From Mycobacterium interjectum (GTDB lineage: Bacteria > Actinomycetota > Actinomycetes > Mycobacteriales > Mycobacteriaceae): a stretch of DNA of 64,000 nt. The stretch lies in the NCBI GenBank assembly GCA_002102225.1, contig LQPB01000030.1:1-64000 (forward strand), written 5' to 3'. The position numbers were made by a program, and so were the translations under genes. The notes beneath the pieces were generated by a model. It ran no database searches and had not been told where the DNA came from. It saw only the letters and a list, made by a program, of their open reading frames with translations. This document shows, one piece after another, positions 16,776 to 25,448 of the stretch. How positions within the stretch are numbered: the stretch's first letter is position 1; the number at the start of each line of letters is the position of its first letter.

Positions 16776-17480
16776 TTATGCGGCCACGGCGTCGCGTCGT
16801 GTCCCGACGACGCTCAGCCCGGCCAACCGCCGCCACGAGCGAATCGCATTGCGCGCTATCTCCACGACGCGGGCGGCCCCCACATCGGCGTTCGCCAATC
16901 TGTGCGCTTTGAGGGCGTTGCCGGTTATGGCATCGAGCGTGTCCCAGTCGTCGGTCTCCACCAGCGCGGTCGATTGACACGCGGCCCGGACCGCGTACCG
17001 TTCGGCGGTCACCGGCGTGGTGGTGACCGCGCGCGCGGCGCGGGCGGCGCCATCCCATTCGGCGATTCGCGGCGTCTCGCCGGGGGCGAGCCGGCGATGC
17101 AGTTCGGCAATGTCGGTGATCGCCTCGGCCGCAGCGTTCTCGGCGTATTGCACAACCCCCCACGGAGGGCTCACCAACAGCTTGGCCACCCAGGGGTGCA
17201 CGACGGTGTCGGCGACATCGGCCGTGCCAACCGTCAGCCAGCCCAGCTCAAGTACCAGCAGGCTGTCCTCCGGGGAAAGATAGCCGTCGGGCCCGGCAAG
17301 CAGGTCGTTGCACAACTGGACGAAGGATGCGAGTGGGCGGGCCGAAGTCGCCGGGAAGTCGGTGATGTGCTCGTCGCCATTGATGTATGAAATCGCGTTC
17401 ATTGCACACCCTTTGCCCGATCCGGGCTGATGCGATCCGCTGGCCAGTCGCAGCGGGTGGGTGATTCGGTCCAGGTCCAT
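16776..17480 (-). CDS. Actinobacterial conserved protein of unknown function
   Basis: The 234-residue soluble protein begins MDLDRITHPLRLASGSH and contains PGSGKGCAMNAISYINGD, then ITDFPATSARPL. I recall this N-terminal block as recurring in many actinobacterial and phage proteins of unknown role. Because it spans the internal ATG at GCAMN, the longer start at 17480 is preferred; AGGAAG lies 8 bp before it. The rest is helical with conserved Trp residues and an Arg-rich tail. No catalytic motif is visible, and the neighbours give no clue. Confidence 0.75.
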   Translation of the reverse strand: MDLDRITHPLRLASGSHQPGSGKGCAMNAISYINGDEHITDFPATSARPLASFVQLCNDLLAGPDGYLSPEDSLLVLELGWLTVGTADVADTVVHPWVAKLLVSPPWGVVQYAENAAAEAITDIAELHRRLAPGETPRIAEWDGAARAARAVTTTPVTAERYAVRAACQSTALVETDDWDTLDAITGNALKAHRLANADVGAARVVEIARNAIRSWRRLAGLSVVGTRRDAVAA

Positions 17481-17607
17481 TCGCGTTGCTTCCTACGGTT
17501 CGCCCGGGTGGCACGAGTCGGCCCCCGGCGCGATAGACACATGCTATGGCAAGCGAAGTCTGGGCAGGTCGCGACACGATGGCCGGACATCCCGCGCGCC
17601 TTGGCGG

Positions 17608-18645
17608 CTAGAGCAGTTCGCGTAACGCCTCGATCAGCTTGATCCGTTCGGCGGACGTACCGGCGATGGGTGCCACGTTCAGCGTGGTCACTCCCGCCTC
17701 GCGAAACGCCGCCACGCGCTCCTTGACGAACTCGCGCGAACCGATCAGGTTGATGTCGCGCACGAGTTCGTCGGGCACCACCTTGGCCGCGCCGTCCTTA
17801 TCGCCCGCCAGGTAGAGCTCCTGGATCCGGTCGGCTTCGGGCCCGTAGCCGTACTTGGTAGCCAGGGTGTGATAGAAATTTTTGCCCTTGGCGCCCATTC
17901 CGCCGATGTAGAGCGCCAGGTGCGGCTTGACGAAATCGCGTAGCGCCTCGACGTTTTCGCCGATGGCCAGGACCGGGCCCGCGTAGATGTCGAGGTCCCC
18001 CAGCGCCGGGTCGCGCTTGGCCTGGCCGGCAGCCAGGGCGTCACCCCATACCTCGCGCGCTTTCTCCGGCAGGAAAAAGATCGGTTGCCAGCCTTCGGCG
18101 ATCTCCGCGGCCAGCTCGACATTCTTGGGTCCCAGCGCCGCGACCAGTATCGGAATACGCTCTCGGACAGGACGATTGATGAGTTTCAGCGGTTTACCGA
18201 GGCCGGTGCCCCGGCCGGCGGGCAATGGGATCACGTAGTGCTTGCCCTGATGTTGGACGGTCTCGCGCCGCCACACCTGCCGGCAAATCTCGATGACCTC
18301 GCGGGTGCGCGCGATGGGCGCGTCGTAGGGCACACCGTGGAAACCCTCGATGACCTGAGGGCCGGAGGCGCCCAGACCGAGCGTGAAGCGACCGTCAGAG
18401 ACGTAGTCGAGGCCGGCCGCGGTCATCGCGGTCAGCGTGGGGGTTCGGGTATAGAGCTGCAGGATGCCGGAGGCCAGCTCGACCCGTTCCGTGCTCGCCG
18501 CCAAGTAGCCCAGCGCGCTCACCGCGTCGAACGAATACGCCTCGGGCACAAAGACGATGTCCAACCCGGCGCGTTCCAGGTCCGCCACTTCGGCGGCGAC
18601 GTCCTTGAACCCGCCCGCGTAATTGATCCCCAATCCGATCCGCAT
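17608..18645 (-). CDS. LLM-class F420-dependent oxidoreductase
   Basis: The 345-residue protein is a luciferase-like (alpha/beta)8 barrel. Diagnostic pieces are MRIGLGINYAGGF at the first strand, DIVFVPEAYSFDAVSALGYLA, GRFTLGLGASGPQVIEGFHG, and IPILVAALGPKNVELAAEIAEGW. These match the mycobacterial F420-dependent group rather than FMN monooxygenases. It should transfer hydride to or from F420 on an unknown substrate. The NTF2-like gene ends 2 bp upstream, so the two are one operon. The operon faces a PadR regulator across a promoter with two copies of one palindrome. Confidence 0.88.
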   Translation of the reverse strand: MRIGLGINYAGGFKDVAAEVADLERAGLDIVFVPEAYSFDAVSALGYLAASTERVELASGILQLYTRTPTLTAMTAAGLDYVSDGRFTLGLGASGPQVIEGFHGVPYDAPIARTREVIEICRQVWRRETVQHQGKHYVIPLPAGRGTGLGKPLKLINRPVRERIPILVAALGPKNVELAAEIAEGWQPIFFLPEKAREVWGDALAAGQAKRDPALGDLDIYAGPVLAIGENVEALRDFVKPHLALYIGGMGAKGKNFYHTLATKYGYGPEADRIQELYLAGDKDGAAKVVPDELVRDINLIGSREFVKERVAAFREAGVTTLNVAPIAGTSAERIKLIEALRELL

Positions 18646-18647
18646 GT

Positions 18648-19088
18648 TCAGGATCCCTTTGCGGCGGCGAACTGGTCGGCGAGTTCGACGGCCTCCCGCT
18701 TTATCCGCTCGAACTGGGCACCCATCGCATCGGACAGCGCCGTCGCGCCCGACAGCGGCCGCACCATCACCATGAAGTCGTCGATGAGACCGTCGTCGTT
18801 GAAGTGCAGGAAGTCGCAGCCGGTGACCTTCACCCCCGGCGCCCCCGCTATCGCGGTCTCGAACACGAACGCGTGGTCGCGACCGTTGGCGCCGGCGATC
18901 TCGCGGATGTAGTGGAAGTCCTCGAAGAGCCGCAACACGCCGCGCAGGATCGCCGCGGTTATCGGCTTGCCCACATAGGGCTTGAACGCGACCGGGCTGG
19001 TGAACACCACGTCATCGGCCAGCATCGCCTGAATGGCGCCTTCATCCCGCTCCTCAACCGCCGCACGAAAGGGGTGGGTAGCAACCAC
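18648..19088 (-). CDS. NTF2/SnoaL-like protein
   Basis: The 146-residue protein has the cone-shaped NTF2-like pattern: an N-terminal helix HPFRAAVEERDEGAIQAMLADDVVF, then FKPYVGKPITAAILRGVLRLFEDFHYIRE and a curved sheet (FETAIAGAPGVKVTGCDFLHFNDDGLIDDFMVM). Such proteins are small isomerases, hydratases or ligand carriers. The GTG start at 19088 is preceded by AGGCAGG. It leads the operon with the F420 oxidoreductase and may act on the same substrate. The TAGTCA-N6-TGAGTA element lies 14 bp upstream. Confidence 0.82.
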   Translation of the reverse strand: MVATHPFRAAVEERDEGAIQAMLADDVVFTSPVAFKPYVGKPITAAILRGVLRLFEDFHYIREIAGANGRDHAFVFETAIAGAPGVKVTGCDFLHFNDDGLIDDFMVMVRPLSGATALSDAMGAQFERIKREAVELADQFAAAKGS

Positions 19089-19101
19089 GAGACACCTGCC
19101 T

Positions 19102-19119
19102 TAGTCAATTTATTGAGTA
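19102..19119. promoter_or_regulatory. PadR-type operator candidate, NTF2-side copy
   Basis: TAGTCA (19102-19107), six bases, then TGAGTA (19114-19119) is an inverted repeat with one mismatch. It sits directly in front of the NTF2/F420-oxidoreductase operon. The same half-sites and spacing recur 65 bp away on the PadR side. Confidence 0.5.
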
Positions 19120-19166
19120 GGTGGGGTTGACGGTAGAGGTCGTTCGCCGTGGTGTCGATGTGCGGT

Positions 19167-19184
19167 TAGTCACTTTTTTGACTA
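19167..19184. promoter_or_regulatory. PadR-type operator candidate, PadR-side copy
   Basis: TAGTCA (19167-19172) and TGACTA (19179-19184) are exact reverse complements separated by six bases. The site is 23 bp upstream of the PadR GTG. Together with the matching copy at 19102 it marks a shared divergent control region. Confidence 0.6.
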
Positions 19185-19207
19185 TTCGCATTGTTAAGCT
19201 GGTCGCC

Positions 19208-19768
19208 GTGTCGCTGCGTGACGCGGTGCTGGCCGCCCTCCTTGATGGTGAAGCCTCCGGATACGACCTGGCCAAGAGGTTCGACGCCTCGGTCGCCAAC
19301 TTCTGGATGGCCACCCCGCAGCAGCTCTACCGCGAACTCGACCGCCTCGCCGAGCAGGGGTTGATCCGGGCGCGCGTCGTGCAGCAGGAACGCCGACCAA
19401 ACAAGCGCATGTTCTCCCTCACCGAGTCGGGCCACGCCGCGATCCGGGAGTTCACTGCCCGGGCGCCGAAGCCGTCGGTGATCCGCGATGATCTCGCGGT
19501 CAAGCTGCTGGCCGCCGATGCCGGTGACGCGCGGGCCGTCCGGGCCTTCATGGCGGAGCGCCTGCAAGAAGCGAAGACCAAGCTGCAACGTTACGAGCGG
19601 ATGCGGGCCCGGATGCTCGACGACGGCGGTGAGGAGGAGTACCTGGCTCGCAGCCAACGGGTGGGCCCCTACCTGACGCTGCTGCGCGGAATATCGTTCG
19701 AGGAAGAGAACGTTCGATGGGCCGAGCGTGCGCTGACCATCCTCGACGGCCGCCTGTCACACTCTTGA
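19208..19768 (+). CDS. PadR family transcriptional regulator
   Basis: The 186-residue protein has the PadR winged helix at the N-terminus: SLRDAVLAALLDGEASGYDLAKRF, then TPQQLYRELDRLAEQGLIRA, and the wing RPNKRMFSLTESG. The C-terminal half is the Vir-type helical dimerisation domain (AERLQEAKTKLQRYERM). The start is the GTG at 19208, the normal distance before the first helix; an upstream GTG at 19121 would run through the operator. It is divergent from the NTF2/F420-oxidoreductase operon and probably represses both that operon and itself. Confidence 0.88.
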   Translation: MSLRDAVLAALLDGEASGYDLAKRFDASVANFWMATPQQLYRELDRLAEQGLIRARVVQQERRPNKRMFSLTESGHAAIREFTARAPKPSVIRDDLAVKLLAADAGDARAVRAFMAERLQEAKTKLQRYERMRARMLDDGGEEEYLARSQRVGPYLTLLRGISFEEENVRWAERALTILDGRLSHS

Positions 19769-19799
19769 GGCAACAGGGCGCCTCAACCCACCGGTCGCA

Positions 19800-22715
19800 C
19801 TAAACCGTGGTGTCCACCGCGTCACCCGGATACTGCCGGCCGAGCAACTCGTCCTGGCCCACCTCCGGGACGTTTCCGTCGCCGTCGGTCCCTCCGCGCT
19901 TGGCAGGCTTCTTCTTCGACGGCTTCTGCGGCGCCGGCCCGTCCGTGCTTCCCGGTGGACGGTGGCCGTTGGACGTCGCCAACCCGATCGACGCGCTGAC
20001 CGTCTCGATGGCCTTCTCCGTGTAAACGCGATAGCCGAAATGCGGCAGGTAGCCATGGATTTCGGGGGTATCGAGATCGCGCATGAACTGCAGGATTTTC
20101 CGGCTGAACACCTGGCCCGGGACCAACACCGGAAATCCCGGCGGGTAGGGCGTGACATACGTCGCCGAGACGATGTCGGCTCCGGCGTCCAGCCGTTCGA
20201 TAATCTGCTCGCCCATCAGGTATTCGCAATTGGTGTCGTCGTAGGAGAGGTAGAACGCTCGTCGAACATCCCCTTCCGGAGTCGCCTCACTGCCGCCGTG
20301 ATCCAGGAACGCCGGGTGGAAGCCGCTGAAATCGGGCAGGGGCAAGGACATTTCGGTCAGCCGATAGACCGCCTGCGCGAAGTGTTCGCGCTCACCGAGA
20401 CTCATCTCGGAGATGTTCTGGTCCAACTCGCGGGCGATGTTGACCAGAACTTCCACCAGGAACGCGACCGAGCTGCGCGTGGTGCCGATGTTGGTCATGA
20501 AAAGCACGCTGTTGCGTGACGTCTTGTTGATCTGAATTCCATAGCGGTCCATCAGTTGCTGGCGTTTGAACGTGTCACCGTCATAACCGGTGGGCCCGAT
20601 GAACAATGTGATTCGCGACGGATCGAGCACGAACTCGTCCTGGTCCCAGGCGGCCATCATGTTGCGCAGGCCAGAGCGCAGCGGCTGCGCGATGGCCGAG
20701 GGCCGGAAGTCCTCCGGGATCAGATCGGACGTTCGCAGGCACCACATGTACTTGCTGAGCAGGGGGTGGTTGTCGATCGCGTCGCGCAGCTGCATCGCGT
20801 TCTCGATCTGGCGCTGCACCAGCTCCACCCCTTCCAGCGCGACCTGGCGGCGGCCGAGATCCAGCGACGCGAGGATCTGGTAGTTGGGCGAGGTCGAGGT
20901 GTGCGCCATGTAGGCCTCGTGGAACGGCTCGGCGACCTTTTGGTCGAAGTCCTGATCGAAGACATGGATCATCGAGCCCTGCCGCAACGCGGTCAGGGTC
21001 TTGTGGGTCGACTGGGTGGCATATACGCGCACCCGCGCGCGTGCCGGGTCCGGAATGAGGCGGCGGTCCAGTAGGTCGTCCTCGCCGGCCGGGTCGGCGG
21101 CCAGCTGCTCCTCGAAGCGGCGCTTGTAGTCGGGATCGGCGAGCCGCTCGCGCAGCGCCCGCGCCGAGGCCATGGCGGTGCGCGTTCGATAGACCGGGTG
21201 GAAGCGGGCGAACGCGAACCATGCCTCGTCCCAGAGGAACACCAGGTCGGGCTTGATGGCCAGGCACTCCTCCATGACCCGCTCGACGTCGTAGACGATG
21301 CCGTCGAAGGTGCAGTTGGTCAGCGACATCATCTTGACGCGGTCGAGCTTGCCGGCACGCTTGAGCGCCAACAACTTCGACTTGATCTCGCGCAACGACA
21401 CCGCACCGTACATCGAGTAGTCGTTGAGCGGGTACGCCTCGAGATAGACCACGTTCGCGCCGGCGAGCATCATCCCGTAGTGGTGCGACTGGTGGCAGTT
21501 GCGGTCCAGCAGCACGATGTCGCCCGGTGCCACCAACGCCTGGGTGACGATCTTGTTCGCCGTCGACGTCCCGTTGGTGACGAAGTAGGTGTGGCGGGAA
21601 CCGTACGCCTGGGCCGCGAGCTGCTGGGCCTCGCGCAGCGGCCCGGTCGGTTCGAGCAGCGAGTCGAGCCCGCCGCACGTCGCCGACGTCTCCGCCATGA
21701 ACACATCCAGCCCGTAAAAACCGACCATGTCGCGGATCCAGTGCGAGTTGACGATCGACTTGCCCTGCGAAATCGGCAGGGCGTGAAAGACACCCGTGGG
21801 CTTGTGGCTGTACTGCTTGAGCGCGGTGAAGAACGGGGTGCGGTAGCGCGCCGCCACCCCCTGCAGGATCGACAGGTGCAGTTCCAGCATGCCTTCGCGG
21901 GCGTGAAAGACCCGGCGGAAGTACTGGCCGAGCCGCCCGGCGATATCCTCCACCTCGATCTCGGTCATCAGGTACAGGTCGAGTTCGGGCCGCAGCTTCG
22001 CGAGCGACACCGCGAGGATCTGCGCGCGTTCCTCCGGTGACTGATGATCCGCCAGCTCGTGCGAGACGCCGGTGTCGACGAACTCCGCCAGCGCCGACAG
22101 GTCCCGGGTGGATTGGTGCGAAAAGCGCCGCCGGATCACCACCGCCTGCAGGTTGACGTTGAGCCGCGCCGCGATGAGCGCCTCGTCGCCGCTGGACACC
22201 ACGACCAGCTCGTAGACGAACTCGTCGTCGGGGCGGCGCCACTTGCGGACCTCGTTACGCAGCGCCCGCTCCTGGTCTTCGGTCATCTTCTCGACGACGA
22301 GCACCTCGAAGTAGGGACGGTCGCGCTGGGTGGCGGCCTGATGCTCCGCGAGCTGGCGCGGATCGGACGGGAACATGTCCAGGTCGTCGGCGCCGGCGTT
22401 CTCCACGTCGCCCGAGCGGTACGACTCGGTGGTCAGCGCGCGGTTGATCTGCACCAGCGCCTGCGCGAACTTGTCGTAGCTGCCGGCGGCGAAAAGCCTT
22501 TGGACGCGCCCGAATTGCGGCGCTCCGGGGTAGGCCCAATAGGGTTCCAGAGCGCTCAGGCGAGTGAGCAGCTCTTGGCAGGTGTTGATGCACTTCGCCT
22601 TCAGCGCTCCCTCGGTGGTCGGACGCGTCAGCCGATCGGCGGCCTCCTCCAGCCGGCACCAAGAGTCGCCGCGGACTTGCCACAGGCTGTTGTAAGCGCG
22701 CAAGTGTTCCGTCAT
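19800..22715 (-). CDS. Orn/Lys/Arg (group III PLP) decarboxylase, Rv2531c-like
   Basis: The 971-residue product has the group III decarboxylase layout: an N-terminal response-regulator-like wing, a large PLP domain and a C-terminal domain. The PLP lysine is in YATQSTHKTLTALRQGS, with the cofactor-binding Asp earlier in VFLWDEAWFAFARFHP. It also contains TYFVTNGTSTANKIV. Length and sequence resemble M. tuberculosis Rv2531c. The ATG at 22715 is chosen because AGGAAGGG lies 6 bp upstream; the extension to 22898 looks non-coding. The last 80 residues are Lys/Pro-rich (KKKPAKRGG). It should decarboxylate a basic amino acid to a polyamine, and the exact one is unknown. Confidence 0.9.
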   Translation of the reverse strand: MTEHLRAYNSLWQVRGDSWCRLEEAADRLTRPTTEGALKAKCINTCQELLTRLSALEPYWAYPGAPQFGRVQRLFAAGSYDKFAQALVQINRALTTESYRSGDVENAGADDLDMFPSDPRQLAEHQAATQRDRPYFEVLVVEKMTEDQERALRNEVRKWRRPDDEFVYELVVVSSGDEALIAARLNVNLQAVVIRRRFSHQSTRDLSALAEFVDTGVSHELADHQSPEERAQILAVSLAKLRPELDLYLMTEIEVEDIAGRLGQYFRRVFHAREGMLELHLSILQGVAARYRTPFFTALKQYSHKPTGVFHALPISQGKSIVNSHWIRDMVGFYGLDVFMAETSATCGGLDSLLEPTGPLREAQQLAAQAYGSRHTYFVTNGTSTANKIVTQALVAPGDIVLLDRNCHQSHHYGMMLAGANVVYLEAYPLNDYSMYGAVSLREIKSKLLALKRAGKLDRVKMMSLTNCTFDGIVYDVERVMEECLAIKPDLVFLWDEAWFAFARFHPVYRTRTAMASARALRERLADPDYKRRFEEQLAADPAGEDDLLDRRLIPDPARARVRVYATQSTHKTLTALRQGSMIHVFDQDFDQKVAEPFHEAYMAHTSTSPNYQILASLDLGRRQVALEGVELVQRQIENAMQLRDAIDNHPLLSKYMWCLRTSDLIPEDFRPSAIAQPLRSGLRNMMAAWDQDEFVLDPSRITLFIGPTGYDGDTFKRQQLMDRYGIQINKTSRNSVLFMTNIGTTRSSVAFLVEVLVNIARELDQNISEMSLGEREHFAQAVYRLTEMSLPLPDFSGFHPAFLDHGGSEATPEGDVRRAFYLSYDDTNCEYLMGEQIIERLDAGADIVSATYVTPYPPGFPVLVPGQVFSRKILQFMRDLDTPEIHGYLPHFGYRVYTEKAIETVSASIGLATSNGHRPPGSTDGPAPQKPSKKKPAKRGGTDGDGNVPEVGQDELLGRQYPGDAVDTTV

Positions 22716-23096
22716 GGCCGCCCTTCCTCGATTCGCGGCGACTCCCGGCCGCCAGCGTCGGTCAAGGTTCGCAGACCCAATGCGCCCGCCGGTTGCCCGC
22801 GGGCAAACACTGCGCGTCCGTCGGGTGACAGCCCGGCCAGACGGCGGTAACGGGGACCCTTCCGGCCCGACCCGCATCGGTTCAACGGCGCGGACCACAG
22901 ATAGGCCCCTGAGACGCAGTGTTCCGGCGACCGAAGGAGGATTACCGTGGCGACAAGGGGAACCGGCTCGGCGATGCGACCTTCGATCTTGTCTCGCTGC
23001 GCTGTTGGTTCAGCTGACCAAGTAGCACAACATGATTGGCTGCCGGCCCCAGCGGGGCCGCAACCGGGTCGCCACCCATCGGCTACCGTCGATGGC
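22716..23096. other. Gene-poor stretch with divergent promoters
   Basis: No convincing complete gene lies here. The left part holds the decarboxylase ribosome site. On the plus strand a strong AAGGAGG at 22934-22940 stands 6 bp before a GTG at 22947 that is in frame with the gene at 23097, so an N-terminally longer form of that protein is possible. A TACCGT -10-like element lies at 23084-23089. Confidence 0.5.
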
Positions 23097-23348
23097 ATGA
23101 CTGAAGTTTCCACAAACGGCCGGATCGACGACGTCGCCGCGGGCGACATCATCACCGTCGACCGCGGCGCCGGCGAACAGCCCTACAAGGTGGTCTTCAA
23201 GGACTTCACCGACGGCCGCTTCGTCGTCACACTCGAGGACGGCGGCGAGACCTTCCAGCTCGACATGGCGTCCGGCACCCCCGTCAGGAGGTCGCTGGCA
23301 TCGAAATGGGAATCGGCACAGAGCCCCACCCCCCGCTCGGAGAGTTGA
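23097..23348 (+). CDS. Small conserved hypothetical protein
   Basis: The 83-residue acidic protein is predicted to be all-beta: GRIDDVAAGDIITVDRGAG, then YKVVFKDFTDGRFVVTLEDG and ETFQLDMASGTPV. It has alternating strands and no Cys or membrane segment. The ATG at 23097 has no ribosome site, but TACCGT ends 7 bp before it, which fits a leaderless message. An alternative GTG at 22947 with a near-ideal ribosome site would add 50 Pro/Ala-rich residues; I prefer the shorter form because the compact domain begins there. I do not recognise the family. Confidence 0.6.
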   Translation: MTEVSTNGRIDDVAAGDIITVDRGAGEQPYKVVFKDFTDGRFVVTLEDGGETFQLDMASGTPVRRSLASKWESAQSPTPRSES

Positions 23349-23439
23349 GCCGGCGCCGGGCTGTCGCGGGTTGACGGGTTCTGCCAGCATGGACACCGGC
23401 CGCGGATCCGCAGCGGCCGGGTAGCGCTCTGGAGTTGCA

Positions 23440-24015
23440 ATGGCTGACATCACCACGTTGATCCGCGCCGACCACGACTGGTTCCGCCAACAGTTCGCCA
23501 GGCTGGACTCGCTGCGCGGGCAGGAACCGATCAACCATTCCGCTCTCGCGAAGGTATGGCGTCCGCTCGCCGACAAGCTCGACGTCCACGCTTACATCGA
23601 GGAGAAGATTTTCTACCCGCAGCTGCTGAAGCGCGGGACCGACGATCCCGAGGGCGAGACGCTCGATGCGATCAGCGATCACAACGACATTCGCGACGGA
23701 GTGCGCGACGCCGACGCGGCGCAGGTCGGCACCGAGGAGTGGTGGGCCGCCGTCGCGCGCACCCGATCGGCCAGCGACGACCACATGAGCGAAGAGGAAC
23801 GGGACGGGTTGCCGGACTTCCGTCGCAGCGCCCCGATCGGCCTTCGCGAGGCGCTCGGGCGGCAATACAGCGAGTTCATGGCGGATCATCCGACCACCGA
23901 GGGATTGGCGATCGTCGACCGCGATCCCGAACGCTATGTCGAGGACGTCGAGGGAACGTCGCCATCCCACCGGGCGGACTTTTCGCTTCGGATCGGCAGC
24001 CTGAAAGGTCAATGA
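23440..24015 (+). CDS. Hemerythrin HHE-domain protein
   Basis: The 191-residue protein has hemerythrin-type ligands: H14 in LIRADHDWFRQQF, H52 and E56 in DVHAYIEEKIFYPQLL, H84 in ISDHNDIRDG and the later EEERDGL helix. It should be a four-helix bundle with a diiron or heme-free oxygen/NO/peroxide-sensing centre. In mycobacteria such proteins are linked to oxidative and nitrosative stress. The stop is 3 bp before the NTF2-like gene at 24019, and a third gene follows after 8 bp, so this leads a three-gene operon. Confidence 0.85.
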   Translation: MADITTLIRADHDWFRQQFARLDSLRGQEPINHSALAKVWRPLADKLDVHAYIEEKIFYPQLLKRGTDDPEGETLDAISDHNDIRDGVRDADAAQVGTEEWWAAVARTRSASDDHMSEEERDGLPDFRRSAPIGLREALGRQYSEFMADHPTTEGLAIVDRDPERYVEDVEGTSPSHRADFSLRIGSLKGQ

Positions 24016-24018
24016 GCC

Positions 24019-24543
24019 ATGGCAAGCACCGACACCGACGTCGTGGCGATCACGCAGTTGCTCAACCTTTACGGGTTCGCCGTGGACAGCCAGCGGTGGC
24101 AATTGTTCGACTCGATCTTCACCACCGATGTGGTGGCCGACTACGGGGCGTCATCGCGGTGGAGCGGCCTGGCGCAGTTCAAGGCGGACTTCGCCGCCTA
24201 CCACGATCCGTTCGACGCCACCCAGCACACCATCTCGACCCATGTGGTCCGCGCCGAGGGGGATGTCGCGCACAGCTTTTGCAATGGCGGCTGGCGACTG
24301 GTGCGCAAGGCCGCCGACGCCGGTCCGCTCTGGGACGGGACGGGTTGGTATGACGACGCCTGGCGGCGCACGCCCGCCGGTTGGCGGATCGCTCGGCGGA
24401 CGTGCCGCATCGCCTGGTGGACCGGCAACCCGCGCGTCAACGAGGCGGTCCCGGGGGTGACGTTCGACCTGACAACCACCGCCCTGCGAGCCGAGGCCGC
24501 CGCCGGGCGGGTCGGCGTCCTCGGGCCCGGGCCGGGTGGTTAA
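24019..24543 (+). CDS. SnoaL-like (NTF2 superfamily) protein
   Basis: The 174-residue product has the SnoaL_4 pattern: DTDVVAITQLLNLYGFAVDS, WQLFDSIFTTDVVADYGAS, then FKADFAAYHDPFDATQHTIS with the buried His, and GTGWYDDAWRRTPAGWRIA near the C-terminus. The fold forms a pocket for a hydrophobic substrate and often hosts dehydratases or isomerases. It is the middle gene of the hemerythrin operon. Substrate and catalytic role cannot be determined. Confidence 0.8.
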   Translation: MASTDTDVVAITQLLNLYGFAVDSQRWQLFDSIFTTDVVADYGASSRWSGLAQFKADFAAYHDPFDATQHTISTHVVRAEGDVAHSFCNGGWRLVRKAADAGPLWDGTGWYDDAWRRTPAGWRIARRTCRIAWWTGNPRVNEAVPGVTFDLTTTALRAEAAAGRVGVLGPGPGG

Positions 24544-24551
24544 CTGCCACC

Positions 24552-25445
24552 GTGCGCAGAGAACCGGTATTGGCGCGACGCTTCTTCGATCGATTCGAGC
24601 CGGTGCATGCGGTGACGTACTTCGCGCCCGAGGCGCGGGCGGCCTTGGACGGGCTGGGTTACCGAGGCTTCTGGATGGGCTATTTCGCCGCACGGTCGGC
24701 GCCGCTGGGCAGGGTGCCGCGCGAGGTCGTGGCCGCGGTCTTCTATAACTTCGCACCGGAGCGGGTTGCCAAGGCCCTGCCGACCGCGTGGGAGATCGCC
24801 GGTCCGGAGGCCGCGCTGCGCGCCCGGCGGGAATCGGCCGTCGCGGCGCTACGCCGCTATGGCGTCGTAGCTGACGAAAGCGTCGCTGTGGCGGCGGAAT
24901 TGGCCGGCCGGGCGGCGCGCGCGGCGCCGCTCGACGGGCGCCCGCTGTTCGCGGCGAACCTGGCGTTGCCCTGGCCGGAGGACCCGCTCGCCGCGCTGTG
25001 GCACGCGACGACGCTGTTGCGCGAGCAGCGCGGCGATGGGCACGTGGCCGTGCTGGCCGCCGCCGGCATCTCGGGCCGGGAATCCAACGTGTTGCACGCC
25101 GCGGCGGGCCGGGTCCAGCCCGACTACATCGCCCGCACCCGCGACTACGACGAGGCCGCATGGCGGCATAACGTACAACGGCTGGCCGAGCGGGGTCTGC
25201 TCAACGACGACGGCTCGCTGACGGCGGCCGGTCGCCAATTGAAGGATCACATCGAATCGAGCACCGACACGCTCGCCCTGTCGGCGCTCGACCCGCTCAG
25301 CGACGACGAGGTGGAGACGCTGTTCCGGGCACTCACCCCGATCACCCGGGTGGTGATCGCCGGCGGCGATATGCCCGCTAAAACCCCGATGGGTTTGCGC
25401 CGCGACGACTTAGACGACGGCAGCGCGCATTTAGTCGAAGCGTAG
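24552..25445 (+). CDS. SCO6745-family helix-turn-helix-like protein
   Basis: The GTG at 24552 gives a 297-residue, Ala-rich helical protein. RFEPVHAVTYFAPEARAALDGLGYRGFWMGYFA at the start is the hallmark I associate with the actinobacterial SCO6745 family. A C-terminal winged-helix-like part (YDEAAWRHNVQRLAERGLLNDDGSLTAAGRQLKDHIES) looks like a MarR-type fold. The family has no established function. It is the last gene of the hemerythrin operon and ends 3 bp from a convergent gene. Confidence 0.75.
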   Translation: MRREPVLARRFFDRFEPVHAVTYFAPEARAALDGLGYRGFWMGYFAARSAPLGRVPREVVAAVFYNFAPERVAKALPTAWEIAGPEAALRARRESAVAALRRYGVVADESVAVAAELAGRAARAAPLDGRPLFAANLALPWPEDPLAALWHATTLLREQRGDGHVAVLAAAGISGRESNVLHAAAGRVQPDYIARTRDYDEAAWRHNVQRLAERGLLNDDGSLTAAGRQLKDHIESSTDTLALSALDPLSDDEVETLFRALTPITRVVIAGGDMPAKTPMGLRRDDLDDGSAHLVEA

Positions 25446-25448
25446 AAC

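Noticed and set aside
20581..22242. Long 553-codon frame inside the decarboxylase on the same strand
   Set aside because: Frame-shifted shadow with Arg/Ala/Gly-rich product; the decarboxylase frame has all family motifs.
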